Assembly: GCF_026262505.1 (NCBI RefSeq)
Contig: NC_067207.1
Coordinates: forward strand, 10,756,082 to 10,820,081
Source of the DNA: Trichomonas vaginalis G3
Taxonomy: Eukaryota; Parabasalia; Trichomonadida; Trichomonadidae
Direction of reading: 5' to 3'
DNA length: 64,000 nt
Shown in pieces: positions 47,072-57,292 of this stretch (position 1 is the stretch's first letter; each line of letters begins with the position of its first letter). The translations under genes and the position numbers were made by a program. Below the pieces are notes generated by a model. That model was given only the letters and a program-made list of their open reading frames with translations. It made no database searches and was not told where the DNA came from.

Positions 47072-50000
47072 ATGCCACGTAAGCTACGTAAGAATATACG
47101 TAAGAGGAAGAGAGCATTGAAACATCCAATAGTAAAACTAACACCACAACAACAGTTGCAACAACAAATTATGAATGACCCCACTATGTTGCAACAAATG
47201 TCAAGCAACCCTATGCTTTTAAACCGAGTTATTGGTGCACAGAGTGGAGGTTTAAGAGCGGCACTTTTAGCGAAAATGGCAGGCTATGGTGGAGCTGCAG
47301 ACGGAACAGCTTATAACCCTCAAAGTCAAATGAATTTGAGTTCACTCAAAAATCAAATAACAGATGTCAAAAAGTCAAACATAGACATACAGAAACAAAT
47401 AAGTGAAAACGAAAAGAAACTAGAATATGACAGACACACAAAGAAACTCAATGAGTTAAACGTAGAGAAAAAGAAGAAAGAAGAACAACTGAAAGAACTA
47501 AGTACAGAGGAATATGCGAAAAAAGTGTCAGAAAAAGCAGCAGAAGTAGCAAAAATGGAACAAGATGTTATAAATTTGAAAAACCATACTACTCAATATA
47601 AAGTACTGAAAGATGAAGAGATAAAACAAAAAGCCATGAAGACATATATGGATAGCGATGAGTATAAAAAAGAAGTTGAAGCAAATGTAAAGGCAGAAAA
47701 ACTTTTACAGTTGCAAAACCAAACCGTACAGTATGAAAACTTAGCACAAGAAAGTAAAAATAACGACGCAGCCATGCAAAAGGCAATGAAAAGCGCAGAA
47801 TATATAAAAGCTAATAATGACTGGTTAGATGCCCAAGCCAACGCTAAAGCAGCCCAACTTATAGGGTCAATAAGGACAAAAATACAAGCGGATGAAGACA
47901 GTTCAAATGAAGCTTTAATGAATGCTGACTTTAAGAACGCCTTCGAAGCTCTTCATAGTAAGGTGAAACTAGTGAACGACTTCTCATCTGGAAAGAAACT
48001 GAAGTCTGAAGGTTTCGACAACGAGTTAAGAGAAGTAGCACAAAATATGACGAAAATAACAGATGCAGCAACGAGACAGGCAGTTCAAAGTGCCTATGAC
48101 GCCGTTAGAGCAACTGTTGTGGAAAGTCAAGAAAAAGAGTTACAACAGACCAAAACAGACCTAGTAAATGCTTTCTTAAGAACGAAAAGTCAGGTAGGAC
48201 ATTATGCTGCAGATGGAACATATGTGCCAGCTGGTGGAACTTATATACCACCAAACCCTCCAAGAGAAGCACCTGCACCAGGACTACCTAAAACATTTAC
48301 ATCGTCACATGGACACAGACACAGGCATGCACCAAAACCAACACAACAACCAACACAACAACCAACAGTTCAAAATCCAGCACCACAACCAACAGTTCAA
48401 AACACTGCACCACAACCAACAGTTCAAAACACTGCACCACAACCAACACAGTTCAAAATCCAGCACCAAACCACAAACAGAGCAAGGACATAAAAGAAGT
48501 AGAGAACAAGGAAACCAAGAATTCTTAAAAATGCTTAAGGAAGACTATGGTTACCCAGATACTCTTGACTTTAGTGACAGATATAAAGAAGCTATTAGAA
48601 AGTTCAAGGAAGGAAATACTGACCCGAACCTATTTAGCTTTATGGTTCAGCACCAAATGGGATATAATTTCAAACCTGGAAAATACAAGCTCGCTAAGGG
48701 ATATGATTTAATAGCATATCATCCAAATGACATGACTGAATTTACTCCGAGATATTTGGTGTCAGAGATAAATGATAATTCAACTATCTTCATGAAACGC
48801 GTAAAAAATAGAGACGGAACGAAAGAAGAAAGGGTTATGAATGCGGATGGCTTAAATAGGGAACTTGTTGAAAACGGTCTCGGAATATATGAAATGCCAG
48901 CAGATGAGGTACAAGAAACTCCACAGGAAGAAGTTCAGATACAACCAGACATGGAAGAAATAGTTCAGCAACAACAGCTAGAAGAGCCTGAAGGAAACGA
49001 ACAAGTCCCTCCTTTGGAAACTAACTTCACAGAACTAGATGAAGATTTGGAACAGCCGAAAAATCTTGACCCTCAACAAGAGTATGCGGAGAATATGGAA
49101 TCTTTCCAAGAGTCTAAGAAAAATTCGGCTGACATAGTAGAAGAATATCGAAAAATGTTCGCCGACATACAAAAGACTCCAACATCAGATGAAAATATTC
49201 AGCATAGAATGGAAGAACTGAAAGAAAGTGTACGCAAATACAACAATCCTTTTTACTTACGACCATATAACGTTCAATCTTTGGCTGAACTCGGTGAAAA
49301 TAAAAGGTTAAATTTCAACAAAACATATAGAAATGAAACATTGTTTAAAGTTCATTCAGAACCTAACCAATATGGAAACAAACCTACTTTTGTTTCTGCA
49401 GACTATGGAACTACAATGAGATGGGGTCATAAAGCTAATCCGGATAGGTGGTTCATAAACTTACAACCACAATTCCAAGAAGTTGTAGACGCAATGGAAG
49501 TGAATGGTGAACCAGATATAGCTGGTATTTTCAGCGCGGCTTTAATGCCATTGAAAGATATGAAAGATGCAGATATTTTGAACCAGTATGAAATGAACAT
49601 GGCTGATGGAAATATAACACCTGACGTTCTAGAACATTTATCTCAAAGAACTACACAGAACCATAAAGATGGTATATTTGGTGAAGAGTTTAGAAAGAAA
49701 GTTAGGGAGAGAGAAGGAAGAGAACCTATTGTACATGACCTTGCAAACGAAAGTTTACAAAATGTCATAAAAACTTACTTTGCAGACAATGAACCGAGAA
49801 GGGATGAATATTTAAGAAAACTCAAATGGACAGTACCAAATGAAATGTTAGTATTGAAAAACATGTTCCTTGACAAAATAAAACCAACTACAGAAATAAA
49901 TGACGCAAGACTGAAACATTGGGTAAAAGCTTTCCCATTCACAAAAGATATTATTGGTAACATGGAAAGAAAACCAGAATGGCTACAAAAACATATATTT

Positions 50001-50405
50001 GGAAACGAGCTTATTCCATATGGACAAGCTCTGTTTGAAGAGCTTGAACCGGAAACTCAGGAAAGAGTCATGCAAACAATACGCGAAGACTCAAATACAA
50101 ACTATGACAAAATCTTTCTAGGATATAGGTTACCTGAGATGGGCGACCAGAGCCCAAAGGCAAAAAGGACATGGGAAATTTACAACATACTAGGTGAACA
50201 TGAGGCAAAGATGCAACAACTTGAAGCAGAGGGCAAGTTACCAAAAGCGACACCAAAGAAGAAGAGAAGAGTAGAACAAAGTGAAAGTAGTGAAGAAGTA
50301 ACTTCATCTAGTGAAAGTAGTGGCAATGAAGGAAAAAGAAGAGTTAAAAACTCAGTCAGGAAGAAAGTAAAGCTTGGTCCGAGTGGGTTCTATTATGATA
50401 TATAA
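47072..50405 (+). pseudogene. Large coiled-coil, Gln/Pro-rich virion protein, broken
   Basis: The N-terminal part is basic (MPRKLRKNIRKRKRALKHPI), then Gln-rich, then a long coiled coil (about residues 90-370), then repeats of QPTVQNTAPQ. The C-terminal part has a globular region (KPEWLQKHIFGNELIPYGQA) and a basic/Ser-rich tail with KKKRRVEQ. It resembles no named family; position before the capsid gene suggests a core or scaffold protein. About one break. Confidence 0.6.
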
Positions 50406-50437
50406 ATCCAACTATTCTATATTTTTACCCATATGAA

Positions 50438-52042
50438 ATGTACGCCGCTCAGAATATAACGCCAACAGTTTTGGATGCCATGAACGGAAATGTTTCCGAA
50501 TGGTATAACGAATGCGACAATGCCATTAGAAGGTCAGAAATAGTTCCTGGAACTTACGAATATACAACTGCTGTTTCTTATGGAAACGTAGGTGAGTTTG
50601 GAGAAGGTTCTTCAACAACAGTAGATATTGCTTGCGACAGGTTTCATATTATTTCTATTGACAACTCATTCTTATACGTGGAACAAGACATTGAAATAAA
50701 ACCTTCTGCCAAGTTGTCTGACAAGAAAGGTTGCAATGGAATTTTCTATGTCGGATACCAATATGCTCCAGAAGTTTTCATGGGATATAAGATATATTCT
50801 AACTCTGACTTAGTTCAAACAGTAACATGGGCAAACTATGAATGGTTCGCTTTGAGAAACTCAGTACAACCACAAGCTAGAGAACAAACAGACCAGTATG
50901 CAAATATTGAGAAAATAAGAAGACTTGACCCTAACGTTCCAGGAGTTTATGTTAACCTTTCTGGTTCAGATGGAACTGCTGCCACTAAAGTAAAACTGAA
51001 ACTTAGAGTTCCTTTGTCATCTTTCCTCATCTTCAGGTTTTTAAGATACTTGCCAAACTGGGCAGGAAAAATTTCTATTGAACTTACTCCAAGCAAAAAT
51101 AACTTAGTCATTGCACCAACACAAGACCCATTCAGCATTACTGTAGCTGGAACTGGTGGAGCCAAGTTCTGTGACTTTTGCAAAGACAAAGTTGACTTAG
51201 ACTTTGGTTTCTCAAACTTCAACAATGAAGTAAACTATTATTTCAATGCTGCTGGAACTGCTTGGGACCCAGTTAAGTTCACATGCGAAAAATTTGAATG
51301 CAAGAGAATAGAAAGCAGACTTGCCGTTTATATGTTGGACCCAGATATTTCAAATGCTTTAGCTGCCAAATATATTGCAGTTCCACTTATGTTCCCTATA
51401 CACCAAATATCTGTCAAAGACTTTGCAGGTGAAGTTGGAAACCAAAGTGCTGACCCAGGTGCAAGAACAGATATTGCTTTAACAACTGCAATGAAACATG
51501 CAGATACTATGTTTGTACTGTTCAGACGAACTATAAATGACTATTCTTGTTTCTACAACCCCGGTATTAAATATCATATAAACATAGATGGCAAATATTA
51601 TCCAAGAGAAGAATATTCTACAGTTGAAGATATGAGGTCATACAACTTGACATTAGATGCTATGAACTTTAACAACAACTTCACAACAACCATTAACCCT
51701 GAAATGCAAAGTTCTATTATGCCATATGTGAAAGTATGGACTCATACAGGAGGTCAAAAAACTCAATATACAAATGGAGACCGTTCAAACTTTTGGCTTG
51801 GCATTCCATTTGCTGACTCAGAAGACTTTATGGGTGGTATTTCAACTGTTGGTACAGTTCAAATACAATATACTGGTGACAGAGACGGTCCAGATGAACT
51901 GAGAGCAAAGAAGTTTACAAAACCAATAGCACTTTTCACGGAAGATGCTCTTTTGAAGATTCGTTCGATGAAACCTGCTGGGGCTCCTCAGATTGGCATA
52001 ACGACAGCTTCCATCGAGCAGATTTTGGCAGCAGGTCAGTAA
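50438..52042 (+). CDS. Probable double-jelly-roll major capsid protein (534 aa)
   Basis: A long, beta-rich protein starting MYAAQNITPTVLDAMNGNVS with no low-complexity sequence. Two halves of similar size have alternating hydrophobic strands (for example DRFHIISIDNSFLYVEQDIE; FLIFRFLRYLPNWAGKISIE). The C-terminus ends in ITTASIEQILAAGQ. Size, position after the coiled-coil protein and before minor capsid, helicase and ATPase fit the Maverick major capsid. It would form the hexon-like capsomers. The fold is inferred, not shown by motif. Confidence 0.7.
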   Translation: MYAAQNITPTVLDAMNGNVSEWYNECDNAIRRSEIVPGTYEYTTAVSYGNVGEFGEGSSTTVDIACDRFHIISIDNSFLYVEQDIEIKPSAKLSDKKGCNGIFYVGYQYAPEVFMGYKIYSNSDLVQTVTWANYEWFALRNSVQPQAREQTDQYANIEKIRRLDPNVPGVYVNLSGSDGTAATKVKLKLRVPLSSFLIFRFLRYLPNWAGKISIELTPSKNNLVIAPTQDPFSITVAGTGGAKFCDFCKDKVDLDFGFSNFNNEVNYYFNAAGTAWDPVKFTCEKFECKRIESRLAVYMLDPDISNALAAKYIAVPLMFPIHQISVKDFAGEVGNQSADPGARTDIALTTAMKHADTMFVLFRRTINDYSCFYNPGIKYHINIDGKYYPREEYSTVEDMRSYNLTLDAMNFNNNFTTTINPEMQSSIMPYVKVWTHTGGQKTQYTNGDRSNFWLGIPFADSEDFMGGISTVGTVQIQYTGDRDGPDELRAKKFTKPIALFTEDALLKIRSMKPAGAPQIGITTASIEQILAAGQ

Positions 52043-52355
52043 GTTGTTCTTGAACTGACTTCTCTCCGTCAAATATTGACAGTACGCCAGTTTTGACATA
52101 ATATTGTAAGATAAACTTACCTTTAGAAATATCTGTAAGTTTTGTTGTTATATTTTTGTCTGCTTCAAGAACTTTCACCATTTCAGTTATACCAACTTTC
52201 TTTGCTTTATGGAAATATTTTGGTTCAGCAAATATTGCTATTCTATAACATTTACCATTGTTTGTATAAAGAACTATTCTGTCAATGTATTTGTATTGTT
52301 TGTGTGTGTAAACTTTGTTCTGCTTCAATTCGAAGAGATACTCGAATACGTCCAT
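51936..52355 (-). CDS. Hypothetical protein overlapping the capsid 3' end (139 aa)
   Basis: MDVFEYLFELKQNKVYTHKQ opens a compact alpha/beta protein (YIDRIVLYTNNGKCYRIAIF; KFILQYYVKTGVLSIFDGEK) with a Ser/Gln-rich tail. The last 107 bp are antisense to the end of the capsid gene. The promoter is shared with 52374. No family recognised. Confidence 0.6.
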   Translation of the reverse strand: MDVFEYLFELKQNKVYTHKQYKYIDRIVLYTNNGKCYRIAIFAEPKYFHKAKKVGITEMVKVLEADKNITTKLTDISKGKFILQYYVKTGVLSIFDGEKSVQEQLTDLLPKSARWKLSLCQSEEPQQVSSNESSKEHLP

Positions 52356-52373
52356 CTTTTTATTCTAAGTAAA
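52356..52373. promoter_or_regulatory. 18-bp bidirectional promoter
   Basis: CTTTTTATTCTAAGTAAA separates two divergent start codons. It shares TATTCTA and TAAA with 6022-6039. Confidence 0.6.
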
Positions 52374-52952
52374 ATGTCATTTCCGAAAAATAGAAGCGTG
52401 AGTGTTTCAAAAGGTTTAATGGCGGTGGCAGATGTGAAGTTAAATTCACCAACTCAAACAAACAGTCAAAGTGTTATTGTCAATGTCAAAGACAGAGATG
52501 TTGAAGTGGGGAAACCATACGAAGACGAAGATGGTATAACAATTGTTCCTGTAAAAGAACCAACATATCCTGAAGTTAGCAGAGACTTAAGTTCTGTTGC
52601 AGATATTCGAAACGACTACCAACAACTGAAAGGCAAACTTCAAACTCAGGAGAAGATTTGTCAAGCTTTAAGTATAATGTTAAACTTGGTCGAACACAAC
52701 CCTGTAAAAGTGAACTCATATGTCATTGCACCTCATGAAGTTTTGAAAGAACTATTGAAACTTTTGACAGAGGCAGACGATATAAACATCAAAGAAATAG
52801 AACCCGACATTAGTTGCTGTGGTGTTTCATATAATGTCATTGACAAGATATACGTTATGAAAGGAGGTGAAACGTTGAACTTAAAATATAGTTTCCCAGA
52901 CGTTATAAAAATATTTGACGACCACAACATTTCATTAAAATTTATTTGCTAA
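52374..52952 (+). CDS. CCG-motif Maverick protein (192 aa)
   Basis: MSFPKNRSVSVSKGLMAVAD begins a charged N-terminal half; a helical middle (KLQTQEKICQALSIMLNLVE) and a C-terminal domain with ISCCGVSYNVIDKIYVMKGG follow. A broken relative lies at 29042-29649. Probably a minor virion or assembly protein, by context between capsid genes. Confidence 0.65.
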   Translation: MSFPKNRSVSVSKGLMAVADVKLNSPTQTNSQSVIVNVKDRDVEVGKPYEDEDGITIVPVKEPTYPEVSRDLSSVADIRNDYQQLKGKLQTQEKICQALSIMLNLVEHNPVKVNSYVIAPHEVLKELLKLLTEADDINIKEIEPDISCCGVSYNVIDKIYVMKGGETLNLKYSFPDVIKIFDDHNISLKFIC

Positions 52953-52956
52953 GTAA

Positions 52957-53745
52957 ATGGCAGAAGATATAATGGTTTATACTATTACGACTAAAAACCC
53001 TGAGTCATATAATTCTATAACAACAAACTTACAAAGTCCTCAAGGACGGTATTGTAAACTAACTTTAAACACAATGACGACTAAAGCCTGTTTTGCTCTT
53101 TTGACACCAGAAGACTTTATTGTTGTGAATGGTAAAAAATACTCCTTTGAAGATACTTACTCAGATATACCACCAACAGGTTTTGTTGACTTATTTAATA
53201 CTTTAAGTACGGGTGTAACATGTGCTGCAACTAGAGCAGGTTTCATTATGTTTGGATGTCCGACTGAGTTTACTATAAACGATATGAGCTATAATACAAA
53301 ACTTATTTCTGGTTTTTACTACCAACAGTTTCCTATAACAGGAAAAGGTGTCATACAAGGAATGTCTATTCCATTGACATTAAGCACACCAATCTTATAT
53401 ATTGTTTCAAACTTAGGTTCAAAGTGTTATTCGAATGTTGACAGAAACTATTATGACCAAAAGATACTTATGCGTATAAACAATACTTTCTCTGCTGGTT
53501 TGCCTATTGTTCATTCGAATGCAGAATTTTCAACCTTAGTGAACTCAAACACTTTGGCAAGTATAACGTTGACATTAGTTGACGCAAACTTTGTTCCTGT
53601 AAAACTTTTATGTCCTATGTATTTGTCAATGACGGCAGAAAGTTTCGAATTGGAAGATGCAACTGGTGAAAGTATTGTATTACAAGAACAACTTCAACAA
53701 CAAATAGCTCAAGAACAACAAATGCAACAACAAAGTCAAGAATAA
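52957..53745 (+). CDS. Minor jelly-roll-like virion protein (262 aa)
   Basis: A beta-rich protein (MAEDIMVYTITTKNPESYNS ... GVIQGMSIPLTLSTPILYIV ... ITLTLVDANFVPVKLLCPM) with a Gln-rich tail. Relatives are at 44061 and 29885. It starts 4 bp after the previous stop. Maverick minor capsid proteins have this size and place; a vertex or penton-associated role is inferred. Confidence 0.6.
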   Translation: MAEDIMVYTITTKNPESYNSITTNLQSPQGRYCKLTLNTMTTKACFALLTPEDFIVVNGKKYSFEDTYSDIPPTGFVDLFNTLSTGVTCAATRAGFIMFGCPTEFTINDMSYNTKLISGFYYQQFPITGKGVIQGMSIPLTLSTPILYIVSNLGSKCYSNVDRNYYDQKILMRINNTFSAGLPIVHSNAEFSTLVNSNTLASITLTLVDANFVPVKLLCPMYLSMTAESFELEDATGESIVLQEQLQQQIAQEQQMQQQSQE

Positions 53746-53773
53746 AAAAAATATTTTTTTTATTTTTATAAAA

Positions 53774-55009
53774 ATGTACAGAATAGATGTTTCAGATTTT
53801 TATGACTTCCAAGCATTCAGAAATATGTGTCCATTTAGAGACTATAACAAAGCAGTCGAGAATTTGAAACGTTTAGTCATTTATGTCGACTCTGCCCCAG
53901 AATGTTATGTTATGAAAGAATGGGATGTAGTCTTTAACAAACCAAGAGCAACAATAGTTTCAGAACAAGAATGTAGACAGAAACTTAAGAAAATAAAAGT
54001 TGTACAAGTTGGCATGAAGATGTTAGATGCTTGGGATATCTTATTGTCAAAGTTAGAAGATTTTTCAGTTCGAGGTATAAAGTTCTATACACCTTCTCCA
54101 AACTTCTATTCTATCTTCACTGGATATAAATACGAACAAGTAGAATGGAAAGAAAATATTATAGAAGCTTGGTTAGACCATGTCAAAGAAATTATATGCA
54201 ATGGAAACGAAAGAGTCTATGAGTATATCTTATGTTGGTTTGCAAACATCTTACAACATCCAAGTGCTAAAAATGAAACTGCTCTCATTATAATTGGAAA
54301 ACAAGGAACTGGTAAGAACACATTCTTTACAGATATTTTGTGCAAACTGTTAGAAGGTTATTCGAACCCGAATATGACAAACTTAGAAAACATCTGTGGC
54401 AAGTTTAACTCCTCAATAGAGAATATGAAACTTATAGTTTGCAATGAACTTCAAAGTATAGATACAACAAAAGTTTTGAACTCAGATGCTTTGAAGAGTC
54501 TTATAACAGACAAAGTTGGAGTTGTTGAAAGAAAGTATAAAGACCAAAGAGTTTGTGAAAATGTTGCAAACTTCATTATGGTTTCAAACAATGTTGTTCC
54601 GATGAAGTTAGAAAGTTCTGACAGAAGATATGTAGTTGTCAGAACGTCAGATTCTCATATGCAAGATACAGAATATTTTGACGACTTAGCAGAAACTTTG
54701 ACATCTGACTTTTACAACCACTTGTTCTCATATTTCATGACATTAGATATTTCTAAGTTCAATCCAAGACAAATTCCACATACCGAAGAGAGACAAACAT
54801 TGTTAGAAGCAAACAAGAGTGTATATGAACTGTTCATAGATGAAACTGACTTTGTGTCATTAGATGAAAGGTCATTGTACGATTCGTATAAACAATATTG
54901 TCAAGAATATGGTTATATGACAGCGTCTAAACGTACATTCTTGGCAAATGTCAAAAGTCTTTTAGATGTTCAGAATGGTGTATATACAAAGAAAAATTTT
55001 TCTGAGTAA
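53774..55009 (+). CDS. SF3 (D5-like) helicase (411 aa)
   Basis: Walker A IIGKQGTGKNTFF at about residues 175-187, Walker B-like KLIVCNELQS, and sensor-like NVANFIMVSNNVVPMKLESS with DRRYVV. The first 70 residues do not resemble the primase domain of the Maverick B homologue. The C-terminal end has a winged-helix-like YDSYKQYCQEYG. It would unwind DNA during replication. The frame reads whole. Confidence 0.88.
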   Translation: MYRIDVSDFYDFQAFRNMCPFRDYNKAVENLKRLVIYVDSAPECYVMKEWDVVFNKPRATIVSEQECRQKLKKIKVVQVGMKMLDAWDILLSKLEDFSVRGIKFYTPSPNFYSIFTGYKYEQVEWKENIIEAWLDHVKEIICNGNERVYEYILCWFANILQHPSAKNETALIIIGKQGTGKNTFFTDILCKLLEGYSNPNMTNLENICGKFNSSIENMKLIVCNELQSIDTTKVLNSDALKSLITDKVGVVERKYKDQRVCENVANFIMVSNNVVPMKLESSDRRYVVVRTSDSHMQDTEYFDDLAETLTSDFYNHLFSYFMTLDISKFNPRQIPHTEERQTLLEANKSVYELFIDETDFVSLDERSLYDSYKQYCQEYGYMTASKRTFLANVKSLLDVQNGVYTKKNFSE

Positions 55010-55044
55010 ATTTAAAAAAAATATTTTTTTATCCGATAGAAAAG

Positions 55045-55464
55045 ATGACGAAATTCATCTCAGTAAATAAGTACATGTCAGGACTTAAAGAAGAACTAGA
55101 CCCATTCACATATTTGAATGTTTACTTCTACCATTTTGAAAAGTCTTCATTCAGCAAAGTTTGGAACATCGAACCAGTTAAGTTTGCTATTGTGACTAAA
55201 AATTGTGCGAAATTTGAAGACTTAGACATAGAAGGTTTGTTAGCAGTCAAAGAAAATTTTGACAGAAGGTTCTCAAACCTTAAAGAAGGCAAAGCATACA
55301 AACTTGTTATACCTTATGAACCAAAGAAAGCAGACGACTATGAATATTATGAGTCTAAGATAGTTGAAGTTCAAGGTAAATTGGGTAAAAAGATTTTAGA
55401 GTCTAAGCCAGTGTTTACTCCTAAAGAGGAAGAGAACATTGACATTGACCCAGAAATGTTCTAA
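55045..55464 (+). CDS. Maverick protein with acidic tail (139 aa)
   Basis: The ATG follows TTTTTTTATCCGATAGAAAA, the shared promoter-like tract. MTKFISVNKYMSGLKEELDP opens a basic, beta-containing protein with an acidic end (KEEENIDIDPEMF). Layout and helicase neighbourhood match 36585-37058. Possibly a single-stranded DNA-binding replication protein; inference. Confidence 0.6.
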   Translation: MTKFISVNKYMSGLKEELDPFTYLNVYFYHFEKSSFSKVWNIEPVKFAIVTKNCAKFEDLDIEGLLAVKENFDRRFSNLKEGKAYKLVIPYEPKKADDYEYYESKIVEVQGKLGKKILESKPVFTPKEEENIDIDPEMF

Positions 55465-55480
55465 AAATAAAATTTTATTT

Positions 55481-55933
55481 TTACATGTCAAATTTCTTTT
55501 TCTCTGGAACTGGCTCTGGTTCTTTCTTCTCTTCTTCTACTTTTTTCTCTTTCTTTTCTCTCTTCTTCTTTTCTGGTGGAGTTATGTCAAATTTCTCCGA
55601 ACCATATTTATGTAAAAGTTCTTTGTCCTTTAATAGCTCATCTATTCTGTTTTCTATTTCATCTTCAAGAACAGCGCATGTGTCTTCTTTGCATTCTAAG
55701 AACTTTTGTTGGACTTCATCTCTCCAAGAGGCGTCATCTCTGTCAACAAGTCTGTCATTGACAAATTTTAAGACTGCTCTGCTTAATGTTTTATGGTTCT
55801 TGTCATATTCCCAGAAACAGAACTTTAGAACAAATTCACCTTTCTTGTTTACACTATGTAAGATTTTATGGTCGACAGATGTTTTGCTGTCAAAAAGCTT
55901 GTCTCGAATATAGATAGCGAAATCGCTAGACAT
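55481..55933 (-). CDS. Charged protein with Lys/Glu/Pro tail (150 aa)
   Basis: MSSDFAIYIRDKLFDSKTSV opens a helical domain (residues 1-110), followed by a Lys/Glu/Pro-rich tail (PEKKKREKKEKKVEEEKKEP). It lies between and antisense to the helicase-side genes and the ATPase, and is head-to-head with the ATPase, 36 bp apart. No family recognised. Confidence 0.6.
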   Translation of the reverse strand: MSSDFAIYIRDKLFDSKTSVDHKILHSVNKKGEFVLKFCFWEYDKNHKTLSRAVLKFVNDRLVDRDDASWRDEVQQKFLECKEDTCAVLEDEIENRIDELLKDKELLHKYGSEKFDITPPEKKKREKKEKKVEEEKKEPEPVPEKKKFDM

Positions 55934-55969
55934 TTTCTAAAAGATAAAAATTTTAATTTTTCTAAAAAT

Positions 55970-56845
55970 ATGTTAGAAAAAAAGTTTGCTGACATTGACA
56001 AGAAATTTGAGAATGTTTTAAACAAGAACAAGAGGAAGTTAGAAAATGCTCAGATAAAACCTATACATGACAAGTTCTTATTTGCTCAGAATGGTATAAC
56101 AGGTCTAATTGCACCACCTGGGTCGGGTAAGACTTTCACTTATCTTAAAATGGCTGCACAACAACAAGAACTAGATGAGAAGAACCCATTCTATGAGTTA
56201 GTAGTCATTTGTAGTACTTCTGGTCAATTTGACCAAACCGTCAATTCGTTCAAAGATATTATAAAGAAGTCTAAGTTAGTATGTATAAAGGATACTGAGT
56301 TGTTGGATTGGATAAAGAAGTACCAAAGAAGAGTTTTGAAGTATAATGCTATAAATGAGTATATAAATTCTAAGTTTAAAGACCCAAATGAGGAAATGCA
56401 GAGAATATTAGAGAAGAAACACTTCAGAAACAAACAGAAAGAGATAGAATACATTTCGAAGAAATTGCAATCTTACGATTGGAAGACTTACCCTCATAGG
56501 TGTCTTCTTATCTTAGATGACTTTGCTTCTCATCCTTTGCTTAAGAATAGAGAACAAGATATGTGTCGAATTCTTAAGAAGCTCAGACACTTTAACATCT
56601 CAGTTGTCATTTGTGTACAGACAGCAAAGAGTTTAAGTAAGGATGTTAAAAGAATACTTACTGACATTATACTTTTCCCCGGATTGTCCGAAGACGATTT
56701 CATGGAACTTATGAAAGAGTCCATGGCAGGTAAGTTTGACAGATATGAACTATGGGAGAAGTATAAAGTCATACAAGACCCTCATACTTCTTTCAGAATT
56801 CATATCTACGCAAACAAAGTTCAAATTGTAAAAAGTCAAGCTTGA
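55970..56845 (+). CDS. DNA packaging ATPase, FtsK-HerA/A32 type (291 aa)
   Basis: ATG at 55970 (MLEKKFADIDKKFENVLNKN); an upstream in-frame ATG at 55868 would overlap the divergent gene, so I prefer this start. Walker A is APPGSGKTFTYLK (about residues 52-64), Walker B LLILDDFASHPLL, and then VICVQTAKSLSKDVK with sensor-type Gln, and ILTDIILFPG. It would drive packaging of the element into capsids. The frame reads whole. Confidence 0.88.
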   Translation: MLEKKFADIDKKFENVLNKNKRKLENAQIKPIHDKFLFAQNGITGLIAPPGSGKTFTYLKMAAQQQELDEKNPFYELVVICSTSGQFDQTVNSFKDIIKKSKLVCIKDTELLDWIKKYQRRVLKYNAINEYINSKFKDPNEEMQRILEKKHFRNKQKEIEYISKKLQSYDWKTYPHRCLLILDDFASHPLLKNREQDMCRILKKLRHFNISVVICVQTAKSLSKDVKRILTDIILFPGLSEDDFMELMKESMAGKFDRYELWEKYKVIQDPHTSFRIHIYANKVQIVKSQA

Positions 56846-57283
56846 AAAATCTAAGTGTTTAGTCTTAGTAAGTAAGTCTGTTGTGGTTCTGCAGCTTTCG
56901 GTTCTTCTGGCTTTGGAAGGCATTCAGGAAGAGGAACGTCAGTCATTCGTTTGTGTCCTGTCGGAAGGAAAAATTTTTCCTGTCGGATGGAAAATTTTTT
57001 CCTGAAGTTCGACCAAAAAGTTCTCAATTTTCGAAAATTTGAATGGTTTACGGACGAACAACAGAAAAAATTTTGCCTGTCGGAAGGAAAATTTTTTCCA
57101 GTTGTCGGGAAATTTTTTTCCTGTCGGATGGAAGGACTCGGAATGCCAGAAGGAAGGACTCGGAATGTCGGAAGGAAGGACTCGGAATGTCGGATGGAAG
57201 GACTCGGAATGCCAGAAGGATTTGACGAGGCAATTTACCTAATTGAGCTACCTGAGCCATCTGAAGTCAAGCTTGAAAAATAA
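56831..57283. repeat. Repeat-rich insert between 17-bp direct repeats
   Basis: AGTCAAGCTTGAAAAAT occurs at about 56834 (overlapping the ATPase stop) and again at about 57266, 430 bp apart. Between them lie T/A-rich repeats of TCGGAAGGAAAA-type and four tandem copies of GGAAGGACTCGGAATG (57123-57215). A 110-codon plus-strand frame covers it (56951-57283) but its sequence is low complexity and I do not call it a gene. Confidence 0.7.
56851..56946 (-). CDS. Putative 31-aa Pro/Glu-rich peptide
   Basis: MTDVPLPECLPKPEEPKAAE then PQQTYLLRLNT. It may be the end or start of a displaced gene in this repeat-rich insert; support is weak and no relative was seen. Confidence 0.25.
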   Translation of the reverse strand: MTDVPLPECLPKPEEPKAAEPQQTYLLRLNT

Positions 57284-57292
57284 ATGGTTCAT

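Noticed and set aside
55868-55969. An earlier ATG for the packaging ATPase at 55868
   Set aside because: It would overlap the divergent gene and its promoter; the ATG at 55970 follows the usual A-rich leader.
56951-57283. A 110-codon plus-strand frame rich in GRTRNV/CRMEG units
   Set aside because: It is made of simple tandem repeats, is open in several frames and has no relative in the other Mavericks.
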